A DNA stretch of 64,000 nucleotides. Origin: Phoronis australis. Its lineage: Eukaryota > Phoronida > Phoronidae. The stretch spans positions 1,646,260 to 1,710,259 of the forward strand of contig NMRA01000014.1 of assembly GCA_002633005.1 (NCBI GenBank), read 5' to 3'. The notes below the pieces were generated by a model, which searched no databases, was not told the origin of the DNA, and was given only the letters and a program-made list of their open reading frames with translations. A program made the position numbers and the translations under genes. Shown here one piece after another: positions 1 to 12,283 of this stretch. Numbering within the stretch: the first letter of the stretch is position 1; each line of letters opens with the position of its first letter.

Positions 1-397
1 TAACAACAACAATAGCAACGGTCACAACAACCAAGGCATAACGGATAACACTCTCACCGGTTAATATCCTATCAACTGTTGAACTCAATAGATCTACGAT
101 CGACTTAAGGTTATCTCAAACCTTATTTAGTGGCCTCCAATGTAACTCGTATATAATAACCAGGATTTGTCAACTAGTGAGTATATATTTTCTGAAAGAA
201 AAAGAAAAGGATGTTTGTGTGGCATCATTATTACGTAAACACTTTTGAAGTCACAATTTCATTGGGTAAAATTGTATACATGTGAATGAAAACGATTTAT
301 TTACATTCGTAATCATATGTCACTATAATCTTAACATCAGATTTTTAATTTATGTATTTGTGTATAATAATTATATATAAATTTCTTTGTATTTATT

Positions 398-475
398 TAA
401 CCCAGATACAATGCCTCTTGGCCCTTTCTGGGTCATGTATATTCATTCTATTGAAGATTTCGTAATAAACATTAA
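398..475 (+). repeat. Retroelement-like 3' end, copy 1
   Basis: AACCCAGATACAATGC, a spacer, then TTTCTGGGT forms a small stem-loop, followed 40-50 bases later by AATAAA. The same arrangement recurs at 10096-10175 with conserved stem and spacing. This resembles the hairpin 3' end of a non-LTR element or SINE. No coding part remains. Confidence 0.45.
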
Positions 476-1740
476 AAATTCATATCTAAGAAAGGCACAT
501 TCATAGCAAAATACCCACTTAGTCGATTTTAATGAAACCTTTTTAAATGAAAACTTCACCAGTCACCTCAAAAACGCTATTAGGAATTTTCAATTAGTCT
601 TTTAGTTTGGTTTCTATTACAATTAACTCGCAAAACGTAAGGTACTTCTGATATGAAATAGCAGTCGTATTTGTCTTTGTTATATTACGCAAAAACCAGG
701 CCTTCATATCGAAAATCCTAATAGCTCTTTTGAGATTGATGAATAAATATTAAGTTTGGAAAATTTCAGCTAAATCCAAAGCGTCGTTTTTGTGAACTCG
801 TGTTCCTAAGTTCAAATTAAGTCGATTTGTAGAAGTCAAGAAAAGCCGATTACGTTGCGAGACGTGAAAATCTCAAAATCTTCTGTTAGTTATTCGGCGA
901 AAATTTTTTCGGTCAGTATGACCTATACATGTCTTAACCATGTTGCCTATTTCAACATTCACTCGCAATGCCAATTGATATTGCACATGTCGATGAATGT
1001 AACCTCCAATCACTTCAAAATCGCGGGGTATCAAGGACGGGGTGACGAGGCATGAATGAGTGCCGGGATCAATTGTAGTGTCATACTGTTGGTTTTGGAT
1101 AATAGATGCCATAAAAATTTACTTTCTCCTTGAATTTCACTGAGGGAATTGCAAGATCAGGAAGATCGAAAATGTGTTTATAAATTGCTTGCTTCATAAA
1201 CATTTCGCAGAGTTAGATGACACCATTGTTCGGGCAATGTGTGGTGGTGAGGTACGTATGAGTTGTGGTTGGTTCTTCTAATTGATCAGGTGCGTGTTTG
1301 CATTTCATACTAATAGCTATTTTAAATTTGAGATTAAAGACAAACTGGCCACGATAATGAAGGAATTTTTTGTTTGCAAATCACTTCGGAAAAGAATATT
1401 AGTATTACCCTGATTAATATTTATGGACTAATAAATAAGGATTCCGCGAAAATTTATAAGTATCTCGGACGCCTTATTAGACTAAAAGTTTCTGACTTGA
1501 CAATATGTGAAACATGGAATTAAGTCGAAGATTTCGAATTGGACTGATGTAACTGTACGCAGCAAAACCACCCAAACGCCTGAGAAAAGGTAAAAAACCT
1601 TCCAGGTATAATTTAATTGAACTGTGGCGACTTGCCACTTGTAAAGCAATTTATTTGGAAGAAAATAAATCAAATTAGCTGACTTTGAAAATATCCACGC
1701 CATATTGAAATTTACTATCCCGCCAGAAAGCGATCAGGGA

Positions 1741-1962
1741 TCCGTTCCAACAAACAAATCTTAAACTTTAGCAAATTTCATAATAAAGCTTATTCTTCTC
1801 AAGACCGTTTCAAGAAAGATTTTGAGTTTGACGTAAGGGTTTGGTATAAGTTTTGTCTTAATTTTGATTATCTTACCAGATGCGGAAGTTTCAAAATTAG
1901 GGATTTGAGACAAATCTTAGACTTAAGTCAAAAATGAACTTAAGTCAGTTTCTTGGAACGGG
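1741..1962. mobile_element. Degenerate MITE-like element
   Basis: Ends TCCGTTCCAA and TTGGAACGGG form a short imperfect inverted repeat about 220 bp apart. The interior is rich in TTAAGTC and GACTTAAG words, like the other TTCATGAAAAGTGACTT elements in this window. No transposase. Confidence 0.35.
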
Positions 1963-2713
1963 CCCCAAGTCTTTGATGGACAGGCGTTCAGCGCCACCTA
2001 CAGATCCCATGTAATGCGGACGGGAGGTTTCAACCTACTGGCTTAAACAGGCATTTTACACTTTTCGTGGTATTATAATGCCGACAAATGTACTAATGCC
2101 TTGCAAGAATATCAATAGATGAACAAGAGCATCATGGTCCATACAGCTCCAACTGCGAAGAATAACCCTCGACAGTCAGTGGGTGCGGCTTTTAAAGCAG
2201 GAGAATTTCGATACCAGTCGGTGTCAAAAATCTAAAATATATTAGCGAACTTAAACTAATCAAACAATGCGAGAAAATGACTGTGGAAATTATTCCGCTG
2301 CTTTTAAATTAGTGAACGACTATTTAGTAATTGAATTTCTGTCCACCAAATCGGATCGGGTTCAATTGAAAGTCACTTTCGGGCTCCTATTACCGTAAAG
2401 AGCACCAATATGAAAAGTCACCCCCCCTAAAAGGTACGACTCGAGTTTTTTGTTAAAATAACCAAGAATTGACCATTTCAGTGTTAGCTTTTTTCATATT
2501 ATATTACATACAAGACGTTTTGAGAGAATATGCAGTATTCCCATATAATAAAAAAGTATTTCTAAAATTCTTCAAAAGGAAATACAATTCACAAATGATG
2601 GAGTTTTGTTCTTTGATGTCATGTTGACGATGATAAGGGATCGAAATATTCATGTTTGTAGAAAATAATTTCTTGAAAGTAAAAGAGCATCACTATGTAT
2701 TTTATAACAACAG

Positions 2714-2797
2714 GAACAATCTCCGTTGTAGAGCAAACAAATAGAGATTTGGAAAACTATAGGGAAGAACAGTTGAAAGGACAATGGACAGATCATG
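2714..2797 (+). CDS. Candidate internal exon, unrecognised
   Basis: An 84-base stretch bounded by a fair acceptor (ataacaacag) and a donor (G|gtgaga), open in only one frame. The 27 encoded residues are polar and helix-prone (includes RDLENYREEQLKGQW). I found no partner exon with matching phase, so it may be chance or a relic. Confidence 0.2.
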
Positions 2798-4897
2798 GTG
2801 AGAAACTTTCTTAGTAAAAGCGAAATTATATTAATAAATTTACTAAGTAAAATGCTGGTGAAGGCAAATTCCTTTCAAATCTATACATTCGTAATTTCTA
2901 TAAATTCCTCTACAGTTTTATAAATGAATCTTTACAGGATTTTGATTTTGATTCTCCTGAATATGATTACAGAAAATTTGATGATTGTGAAAGTAGAAAA
3001 TTTCATTTCAGGCAATGAAGTTTAATATGCTTTAAAATATGAAGAATAATAATACGCTTGGCTCTGATGTTTTTTTCAACAGAAATTTATATTTTTCTTA
3101 CCCCCTTGGACGTACTACTGTAAACAACCGAACTCTTTATTGCTTTCAAAATTGCTTCACATTCTCTCTGCTCTCCCTTCACCGCCAGGTGGAGTTATTG
3201 TGCTACTGGAGAGACTATTTTACAATTTTATTTGGGAAAATACACCAGTATAAATTTAATTCAGGTTTTTCCTTCAGTTGGGTGGCTGTAGCCGAGTGGT
3301 GCATTTGAGACCATTTATCACATGTTGTTGAAACTTATGTTGACAATAAATGATATGTTTTCAAGTATTTTTCATTTTGTTATATTATTTTACAGCAGTT
3401 TATGCAAAGGAAAAAACAAACTATATTGTCATGAAGTCTTTAGACACGTTGGAGAACTATATGGTACCTTTGTAATCACAAAGGCTTTTATCCTTTATTT
3501 ATTGATGCGTCTGAAGATCTTGCTCACTTACATTGGTTTTGTTCAATGGTTTTGTTCAATGGTTCAAAATTTTTGGTTAGTTGTAGATTTATCGACCACT
3601 TAACGAACATGAGATATTTATTTGGCGAACTTGAGGCAAAAATATTATTAATCTGGTCATGTTTTTGGTAAAATATATTTTATAAGGCGCGATGAAACTC
3701 CAGTACCCCTTGTTTGCAGCTACTCAAAATCAATTTCCAAATGTTATTAACTTGAAATAGTAGTTTGATATAGTAATTGTGAACAAAAATTATTTGTTAA
3801 AAGACAGGCCGTTATAATTATTAATATTTATGTATAGATAAATCGTTTCAACATTTGTTGATCCCGGTTGCATCTGTAATGACTGTATGCGTGTATTCAT
3901 GTGTGTTTGGCTGTTTTTGCTTCCATGAGTATCAGCACTACTGAAGAGTCAAAATTTGGCTGGGCTTGGAATGATCAATGACAAAGAAGAGCGAAATTTT
4001 CTAGTTGATGCATTGTTCCACAAATAAATAGGCTTGTGTGATAGATGTTTTTGTGTTGTAAGATTTAACTGAAAAGGACGTTTTTACATGAATAAAGTTA
4101 TGATAATGGTAACAAAGAGACGAAAAAAGAGGAAAGTGGAAATCAAATAAGAGAAAATCAATTTCAAAAAAGAGGAAATGATCTTAAAAGAAGAAAATTC
4201 TAAGCCCTGTTTTAGGCCTATACTATTAAAGGTAATGGGATGTTGCCGTTTTACGTCTGAATTCGCGCTGTTTGAGATTTTTGTAGGGTGGAATAGATGT
4301 CTTGGACTTAGCTGTGATCAGAGCTATAAAACATCAGCCACTGTGTCTTTGCGATTACACCCCAAAACATCGATCCTCCTCGTTATCTGCCAGACGTTCA
4401 CTAAATCAAGACCGGTGACTTTATCTGTTTAATACTCTAAAATACTCTGCGAGTGGTTTTTAGATTCGTCAATAGAGCTTTTACACTGTGACTCACATTT
4501 CGTTTTACAGCTGAAAATAGTTCTTAATTCAGATTGCAAATAGAATGCTTTGCCAGAGTTGCGCTAGGGGAAACAAATTTAATTCTAATTTACTCTTTCC
4601 AAGAAATATGGAAAGCTCCTATCACTACTTGAGCACTTTGGCGGCGCTGCAAAATGACTGTTGTTTAGGACACGATGCCTTGTTTTAGAAAAGTAGTGAA
4701 TGTCGGTTTCAAAAGCTGTCTAGTCGCGGTAGCATTCTTTTCGGAAATGAACGCATAAATGTCGGTGTTCACGGAGTGTTGTGAAGTTATATGATCATTA
4801 TGTGTGCACGTTTTGTCTATACATACGTGAGGACATAATATTTATGCAACTATGCTCTAGCGCAATACACGGCGTCACGTTTACTTCAGGCAACTGA

Positions 4898-4903
4898 TTT
4901 ATT
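4898..4903 (-). promoter_or_regulatory. Candidate polyadenylation signal for the innexin
   Basis: AATAAA on the minus strand (TTTATT on plus), about 620 bases beyond the innexin stop codon. It is the first canonical hexamer I noticed downstream. It would give a 3' UTR of ordinary length containing the small GC-rich repeat near 5.34 kb. Transcript data would be needed to confirm use. Confidence 0.35.
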
Positions 4904-5335
4904 GAAAATAAAATACAAAAATCGATCTCATCTACTTTGGCATAACATCAAATCACATTCAGCAACTATGCCAGTTTTACACAAATCATAAATTACTGGC
5001 AAAATTATCGAAGATACCCCTTTCCTTTGTTTCGAGTTTCATGAACAGAAATGCATCACATTAACACAAAACTGATTCGTAAATTGAAGCAATGTTTTAT
5101 CAACTTGCCTCGGTGAAAAGTTGAAGTGGAACATTTTGTTGGTGCACCACCGACGAGAGCGTTTGAATAAATTTTTAACTCGAATGAGACAGAAAGAGTA
5201 TCATTCTATAAATTGTGAAACAGTGAACTCTTCAAAACACATTTGGTGAACAACTGAAGGATACGTAAAAAGCACCTATATCGAGTGTATATACAAGTAT
5301 TAAGAACACGGAATGTCACTCGTTTTACCATCAGG

Positions 5336-5372
5336 ACGGCGCCATAACGGCGTCATAACGGCGTCACGACCA
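5336..5372. repeat. Short tandem repeat, unit about 11 bp
   Basis: Three adjacent imperfect copies of a unit like CGGCGTCATAA, in the putative 3' UTR of the innexin. It is GC-rich within an AT-rich context. No function is evident. Confidence 0.6.
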
Positions 5373-5523
5373 GTGAAACGTCCATAAGTCTCAGCACTAC
5401 GAGTATAAGAACCAACAAACTAATGCTACATTTAAGCAAAAGTGGTGGAAATGATTTAAGTATTATGTGGACACACAATACAATGTTTGTGGCAATACAT
5501 GGGCACTTGCCTCATTGTTTTAA

Positions 5524-6732
5524 CTACACTGCTCCACTTGAGTTCGCTTTCGAAGGGTGATAGTTTTTCCGGAATTTCTTAAAATGCTCCCATAGTTCAC
5601 CGATTAACTCAGACGTAATGATGTCATTGGTGTTTTTGCTAATAAGTCTAAGTACAAAGACGCCGTCCTGCCTGAGATATTTCTCGGAGAAGACTTTGGC
5701 CAGTTTGCTATCAGGCACACCGCCTGCCAGCTGACTCAGCATCTTCAAGTACTTTTTGATGTACTGATAGCGCGTGCGTAGAAACAAGCCAAGTATCCAA
5801 GGAAGGGTACCCCAGACACTGAAGAAAGCAACCAACGCCATCCAAAACCACAAAAATATGAAAATTTTCTCATTAAACAAATTGATGGGCAGTGCACATT
5901 GTACCGTATAGCGATGGACATTCTCAAGACCCCCCAATCGCCTAATTTCGAAGTCACACATGGTAACTCGTGGAAAACGATGGGATTCCTTCCAGTCTGT
6001 ACCGTTAATGAGTTTGTCGATGACTTCGATTCCATAGAAATTATATTCCAAGGCCATGAATTTATTAAGAAGAAACATTTGACCGACGGCGTTCAGAATG
6101 TATAGCCCCTTGATAGCCAAGTAGGTGGCGATCATGTAATTCCCGTATCGCTTACCACACAGCAGACACAACTTGTCAGCCAACCACTGCTGCACACCAG
6201 AGCAACACGAGTTACGATGTTCACGTTGGAAGTCCAGGTAGCGGTCCATGTGTCGTACAATGAATTTCAACGTCTTCTCTCGTGTCTCGGGGTTCAGGTG
6301 CTCTGCGTTATTCACACACGTCACAATCCCGTTGACGTCGAGACCAATGCGCGAACAAAATATGCGCCAGAAAACGTGAGGGAGATAGTACAGCGCCCCC
6401 ATGGCGGCCAGAATGAAAGGAACCCATTGGTAGTAGGCGACTTCTTCTTGTCGTCTGATGTGAACACCGCGCGGCACGTCCTCACTAGTTGGCACGTAAT
6501 ACGTGTTGGAAATCCAACACACGTTGTTAGTGTATTCCTCGTGGCTTCCAATGAAATGGGCTGGACACCAGCAGTTGATTGGATCACCGACATATTGTTT
6601 GGTGCCGACGATGATCATGGAAATCACCAAGACTCCGATGGTGTATCGGTGGCTCAACCGATCGTAGAAGTCGTCGTCATAGTGAAGGGCGAGTTTCGCC
6701 ACATTACTGATGATGTCAAGAAAACTAGACAT
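5524..6732 (-). CDS. Innexin (gap-junction/hemichannel subunit), complete single exon
   Basis: A 402-residue membrane channel protein of the innexin family, which forms gap junctions or non-junctional hemichannels in the plasma membrane. Four hydrophobic segments lie at about residues 31-47, 103-123, 200-222 and 289-317. The signature YYQWVPF is at 100-106, just before TM2, and TM2 carries the usual proline (YYLPH). Extracellular loop 1 has Cys54, Cys56 and Cys72; loop 2 has Cys259 and Cys279, the pattern expected of innexins with one extra cysteine in loop 1. Length is typical of the family and the frame is unbroken. Loop 2 also holds an NGT glycosylation sequon at 243-245. The start ATG (6732) sits one base after a good acceptor (cttttcag|C ATG), so a 5' UTR intron is likely. 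The paralogue group cannot be named from sequence alone. Confidence 0.97.
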   Translation of the reverse strand: MSSFLDIISNVAKLALHYDDDFYDRLSHRYTIGVLVISMIIVGTKQYVGDPINCWCPAHFIGSHEEYTNNVCWISNTYYVPTSEDVPRGVHIRRQEEVAYYQWVPFILAAMGALYYLPHVFWRIFCSRIGLDVNGIVTCVNNAEHLNPETREKTLKFIVRHMDRYLDFQREHRNSCCSGVQQWLADKLCLLCGKRYGNYMIATYLAIKGLYILNAVGQMFLLNKFMALEYNFYGIEVIDKLINGTDWKESHRFPRVTMCDFEIRRLGGLENVHRYTVQCALPINLFNEKIFIFLWFWMALVAFFSVWGTLPWILGLFLRTRYQYIKKYLKMLSQLAGGVPDSKLAKVFSEKYLRQDGVFVLRLISKNTNDIITSELIGELWEHFKKFRKNYHPSKANSSGAV

Positions 6733-6860
6733 GCTGAAAAGACAAAGGAGATTGTTATACAGACTGTGTGTGCGAAGAAACTAGACATGCTGAAAAGACA
6801 AAAGAGATTGTTATACAGACTGTGCGTGAGGAAAATAGACATGCTGAGAAAATGCAAAGG
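6722..6860 (-). repeat. Tandem duplication (2.5 units of 54-56 bp) over the innexin acceptor and start codon
   Basis: Three copies begin near 6722, 6778 and 6832. Read on the minus strand, each carries a pyrimidine tract, an AG, then C-ATG-TCT and a T-rich stretch, which is the 3' splice site plus start codon of the innexin. ATGs fall at 6732 (the innexin start), 6788 and 6842. The outer two are in frame with each other and with an ATG at 6857, but out of frame with the innexin. They open a short reading frame that ends at 6654, inside the innexin coding region. Confidence 0.8.
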
Positions 6861-9800
6861 GAAAGCAATTCATAGCTTAAATGACGTAAAGGATATGTTA
6901 CGGAAAATTTGGAAAGCTAAGCAGTATATGTTGGCAATAGTCCTTCTTTTAGAGACGAATTTTTTTCTCACAACTTGTATTACGTACGGTTGCGGTAACT
7001 TATAATTGCGCAGTGGATTAAATCCAGATCACAAGGCTTCATTCCTTCAGCTGCTGCGCAATGAACTAGAGATGTGTACGTACTACATCTTGTCAGATTT
7101 TGAACAAATTATTCACCAAAGAAATGGCAGAGATAAGGTGTTCTGTTTGGTAATGCCTACAGAAAATGAATTGAACTATCTAATTATGCAGGACTGACAG
7201 TTCAGACAAAATTACCTGATAATGACCCTGTAAGATGGCGTAATGACACTGCACATAACAACTCGCTTCTTATATTTCGTATCTAAACTTATTTTTAGAA
7301 CACAAACTTTTGTGACGATACAAAGGGGTCCTCGCCATTAAAAGTGTTATCTGTCCCTTCTGATAATATCATTTACTGATCTTACGTTATCAAAAGTGAA
7401 AGAACATTAATAGGTTCATATGACCAAGGGCAAATCCTCAACGTTTATTGGCTCATTAATAAAGTAAATGCAAAATATCTTGGAAACCCTACTGCTCTTC
7501 CTGTTATAGCACATTCAACAGGTGCTCACAAGCTCCTTCTACACAATGTTCTTCAATTTCCGCCAGGCATTATCGTGTGCATTTCTACATAATTTATAAT
7601 CAAGCTTGTGCAACCGATTCCCCTCCAAACTTCACCCTGCTCTGGTCGAGAACTGAAGTTTTAGGCTCCAGAAACATTTCGCTCACACTTACATTTATGA
7701 ACACTGACGATTATTGTATAAAATGGGCATGAATGCTCAGGTAGATAGTTGCAACCTGGGAGTAATGTAGTGATATTGGTCCTAGATTGCAACAGACGCT
7801 CAGAAAAAGGATCACATAGCTAAAACCATCACAACTCGACTTATGCACAGATGATCACGATACATTTACCGGACATTGCGCAGTGGGATAGACTAATGTA
7901 TAAGTAAGATGCTAAAAAGTGGGTGTCCATACACATCCTACCTTCACCATCTCCTCAGGTGGGGACCAGAACTCGGACATTTGAAAGTATACGTTATACG
8001 GTACCAAAACTACCGCCACACGCTACTGTGCAAGGGTATACTATTTGCCCATGATGATTAATTTTCTTGCGTCTCCAATGAAAAGCCCAGAATGTCTATA
8101 GAGACGGCTGGTATTGACAGTGCGTCAGAAAACAACAACTCTTCAAATGTATATTATACATATACGTTTAAAGTAAACACTGGGTATTATGACGCATTAT
8201 GATTAATACAATCAGTCAATGCTAAGGGTCAGTTAATCGCTTGTGAAACTCGCACCTTACAGTAGAGTGGAGCGCCAACTACCGACAGCACATATTAACT
8301 GGAAGTTGGCGTCTGCTCGTATTTGTAAAGTCTCGTCGTCAACAACTACAAACAACCACTTCAAGCAAGCGGGGGCTGTCTATTATATGAGTGCTTTTTA
8401 TGAAAACATCATCTTAAATCTAGTCTAGATTAGGTGGATGGACATTAAACATACCTTGATGCATTTCTGGTGTAATCAAGTTTGAAAAGTAAACAGGTAT
8501 CAACCTCATGTGACAAGTTTCATTTTTCTGTCTGGCATTTCAGATACTGCGTTGCTTGGAAAATACAGTGATAAAACATCTCTGACGATAGGAAGGATAC
8601 AATACTGGAAAATGTAAATACTAAGAATTTGAAGGGAAACCAAAGTTAAAACAAGTAGACAACAATGTGCAGATTAGGGTTATCGTACAGGACCTTAAGG
8701 GCAAGTCTATGGATTTAGCCAAATATTTAGAAAATATTTAGACTTAATGCCAGTCTGCTCTTGATTGGGTCACGTGACCATGAAAGCTTAGTAGAATTTG
8801 GCAAAGAGGAAAGGTACATCCGTAGCAAAACAGCGGTATCAATAACACGATTAAATTTTATTCGATGTAAATGTTCAAGGTGAAATCTCAAAGACTCTGC
8901 TAGAGTTTTATAAAGCAAGTTTTTTCATTTTGTTTGATGCACTTTTGACATTTTTAATAAAAAGCATAACGGTCTTAATTTGATAGTCCGTCATGCAAAC
9001 GTAGGTAACTTCAAAAACAATTCCTAACATGTATTTGGAGAACAGTTCATAAAGCGTGGTATCGGAAAGTTTCATATGGATACTATCAGCCATTTCTGAG
9101 ATGTAATGCTTTTGTAAAATTTTGCCATTTTTCGAGAAACCTACACCACTTGAGCTCAGAGCACAAAAGGTATAAAGGCGATATAACCGGGGTATATAGG
9201 TATAGAGGTGGTCTTGGAGACTGCTATAGCACAGGTAAACGACTCAACGCTCGTTTGTTGCAAGGCTTAAGAAAGGCATAGTGGAACGTAATATGTAAAC
9301 ACTTAGAGCCGTTAATTCTACATAATAGGCGTTTTTGAATCACATAGAGAATGAACCAAGACTGAACAGGTAATTGTTGGACTAGGAGGTCTACTCAGCG
9401 GCATAATGTCGTTATTATAGTTTATTGAGTTTCTTGTGAACTCAGGCGGTTCAATAGACGAATGGTGTATTAAGCGTCCCTAGATATTGCGAGAAACAAG
9501 CAGGAGAGTGTTTCGTAGTTGACCAAGTTTTTGCGAGAAAAATAAGATCTCACCGAGTGTTTCACGAGTGGGCTCGGGAGCTTACTGGCCCGGCTATCTC
9601 ACTGAAGTGAGTGGATGGTGAGGTTGGAGTGATGATTCGTGGCATTTGATTCACTCGATTCACTCCACTTCGCATTGGTTTCTATTCAATTAGCAAAGCA
9701 AGTGCAACTCTAGCTAATTTGCAGTCTCCAGAACGCAGCCCTGATAGCCTTCCAAACGTGCTATATTCCAGTCATATAAACTTGTAGTCATGAGCCTGTT

Positions 9801-10095
9801 TAAACAAGCCAGACATTGTAATGACGGGAATATTGAAAGGGGGTCACCAGTTATATTTATTGAAAACAACAGCGACGACGCCACAGTTTGCTTTTTCTCA
9901 ATGAATTCCTCTTAAGCAATGTTAGTAATTTTTTTGCATCGCTTATAAATCTTATTGCATCTGATTTCCATATCTGTTCGTGTTTTTGCTTTTAATATTT
10001 TCTTAATAGCATATTTAAGGATTGAATACTTATATCAGATAATACTTACATGTATATAGATCTATGTATACTACTTTTATCTATGTACTGTCTAC

Positions 10096-10175
10096 AACCC
10101 AGATATAATGCTTCGCGATTTCTGGGTTTGTTATTGTTTTCCTTGTATGTTATGTGCATTCTTCAATAAATATAA
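10096..10175 (+). repeat. Retroelement-like 3' end, copy 2
   Basis: AACCCAGATATAATGC, spacer, TTTCTGGGTT stem-loop, then AATAAA about 40 bases on. It matches the copy at 398-475 in order and spacing. Upstream sequence is only loosely similar, as expected for old, 5'-truncated copies. Confidence 0.45.
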
Positions 10176-11431
10176 ATCACCTTGAACAATTTGAAAAATT
10201 TGCAGAATAATACGCAGTGGGAATAATGTGTTATGTCAATCAAATTTTTATTCGCAGCAGCAATTTGAATTACTTGATATTTTTTCCACTTTTCACAAAG
10301 AGAAATTGAGCTAAAGGTATTAATAGGATCGACCCAGAATTTGCGACAATCAGTTCATGGGAGTATGGTCCAACACTTGGACACTTCAATTTGACCGCTT
10401 CTACTAGGCTCTTGGTTCTGATAAGACTGTCTTCACGAGTTGCACAATAACAAAGCTGTTCTCGGAATATCTCTGTTTCAGTTTCACTTCAGACGCTCGT
10501 ACATATCGCTACAACTTTGACATAGTTAATTCCTGTCTGAGTGACAAAAGAGTTCTTTCCTGATAAGTAATTGTCACTCCTCAATCTCGGAGACTGTACC
10601 TCGTATCTTCGGCAGCGGCATGACAAACTGTCTTTGTGTTATGTGCTTGAGGCCAAAATACTTGCAAACTTCATGAAAAGCATACGCGTACATTCTAAGC
10701 CTGGTAACTCATGAGCTGAGTGCAATTTTCTTATCACTGATACACTGGGTTAATCCGTTCAAAATATAATCTCCAAAAGCATTAAATACATTATTTTGCT
10801 CATTGTAACTTGCCCAGTCACGTGCATAATAACCTGAAGAATTGGTAATAAATGTATCTGTAAAAACTTGAAACAGACAGTCACGTGGCCATGTTTTGGT
10901 AGTTACGTTCTCAGTGTCCGGCACTCCCCACAAATCTCACACAGCGGCGCCGTCGTTCATCATCGCAGTTTGCTTACCTACTGCAATTGAATAGATAATT
11001 GGCACAGAGGAATTTCAAGATTAGGTGTCCCTAATTCATTCTTTCATTCGTCTTGTGTCTTTTATGTTCTCTTACTCCCAGTGCAGTAGTAGTGGTTCTC
11101 TCCAATTTACCCGGGAACCAAATGGTCACAGGAGTCCGCTAATAACTGCATGGTTAAAGTAACGAAGGTCGGCAGTTTCCACGTTGATTTATTTATTACT
11201 GATATTAGGTTCGCGACGATACTTTTGTGACCATACAGTTTCCTTCTTAATGTATGCTTTTACTACTTCTTTTTAACTGACATCGTCGGCTTTAACATTA
11301 TAAAGCGAAAGTGGCCAAACAACACAGTGCTATCTATTCGCAGCTGTTTACACGCATATAAAGCACAGTTAGCATGACTTTACTTAGGATACTCGTCTGT
11401 TGCTGTTCCACACGACACGGAATAAAGTAAG

Positions 11432-11570
11432 CTAGCCACTACAGCGTATACTTGTCTATCTTCTAGCATGAAGCTTGTCAGTATACGCGTATATATTCCA
11501 GCATCAATCTAGCCACTACAGTGTATACTTGTCTATCTTCTAGCATGAAGCCTGTCAGTATACGCGTATG
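11432..11570. repeat. Tandem duplication, 77-bp period
   Basis: Two copies of a roughly 62-bp core begin at 11432 and 11509 with one or two substitutions, separated by about 15 bp. Each core holds GTATAC near both ends, so each could also fold. No coding content. Confidence 0.85.
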
Positions 11571-11816
11571 GGCCCTGTGCATCCCTGACACATACGTACA
11601 CGGCACGAACCAAATGAGGGAAACTGCCGTCGGCAAGCCGTTTTTACGGCTCAACTAGTGCTACAGACGTCATGCTGATATGTAAAACCATTTTTGTTCA
11701 TGAGAGGCGCAGCTTTCATATTATTTCGCGGATTATTCATGTACGAAACAGCTACATACACGTAATGCATGTGAACTAACGAAGGCCACCTTGTCCGGCA
11801 GCGAATGGGAACTCAC

Positions 11817-11869
11817 GCGACAACACCAGCGACCTTATCATCCTTATCGTCCTCTTCGTCGTCACTCAT
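11817..11869 (-). CDS. Candidate first coding exon, acidic N-terminus
   Basis: On the minus strand ATG begins at 11869 and reads MSDDEEDDKDDKVAGVV, followed by a canonical donor (GC|gtgagt) at the lysine-poor end; the exon would end in phase 2. Acidic N-termini are common in nuclear and chaperone-type proteins, but no family can be named from this. No downstream exon with matching phase was found in the next kilobases. Confidence 0.3.
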
Positions 11870-12283
11870 CTTTGCCCACGCTTCTCTAGTTTGTGAGGTC
11901 TTGTACACGAATGTGATGAACGAGATCTATCTAACTGGGAAACAACAATAACCAGGGTTTTTCCTGACTGCGAGTATTATCAGTAGGGCATCAGTGCGTG
12001 ACAAACTTAAAATAGGACACTATCCAAGCCTGCTCATGGGTGCGGAGAAGGCATTTGTACAGTGTAACCGACGCGCAGACATTCACACGCCTTGTGTCAC
12101 GAATAGTTCTATTGGTTACAATCCCCTCTACAACGGAGTTCTGACCTATGAAAGTCAGAAGATTCTCGCATCTAGTATTATAGCGTTTCAGTTTCGTGTT
12201 TTATTTGTGTTTGGAGTGACAGATTTTATCCTCCTTGCTCTAACAAGCATTGTTTGGGTGTTACATACCTTACTTTTGATAAC

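Larger units (their letters stand above)
1..4897. other. Non-coding stretch with repeat remnants
   Basis: No recognisable gene. Open frames are short and lack family motifs. It contains a retroelement-like 3' end near 400-475, a degenerate MITE near 1741-1962 and one candidate exon at 2714-2797. It is otherwise AT-rich intergenic sequence. Confidence 0.5.
6861..11816. other. Non-coding stretch without recognised genes
   Basis: No open frame shows a family motif. The longest minus-strand frame, 10709-10933, is 74 codons and unrecognised; it lacks an ATG at its left end. The region includes a second copy of the hairpin/AATAAA repeat (10096-10175) and a 77-bp tandem duplication (11432-11570). 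Confidence 0.5.

Noticed and set aside
3285-3310. tRNA-Ser-like 5' end (GTAGCCGAGTGG)
   Set aside because: Only a box A-like segment; no box B or cloverleaf follows.
6217-7005. 262-codon plus-strand open frame
   Set aside because: It is antisense to the innexin for most of its length and includes the tandem repeat; it has no motif of its own.
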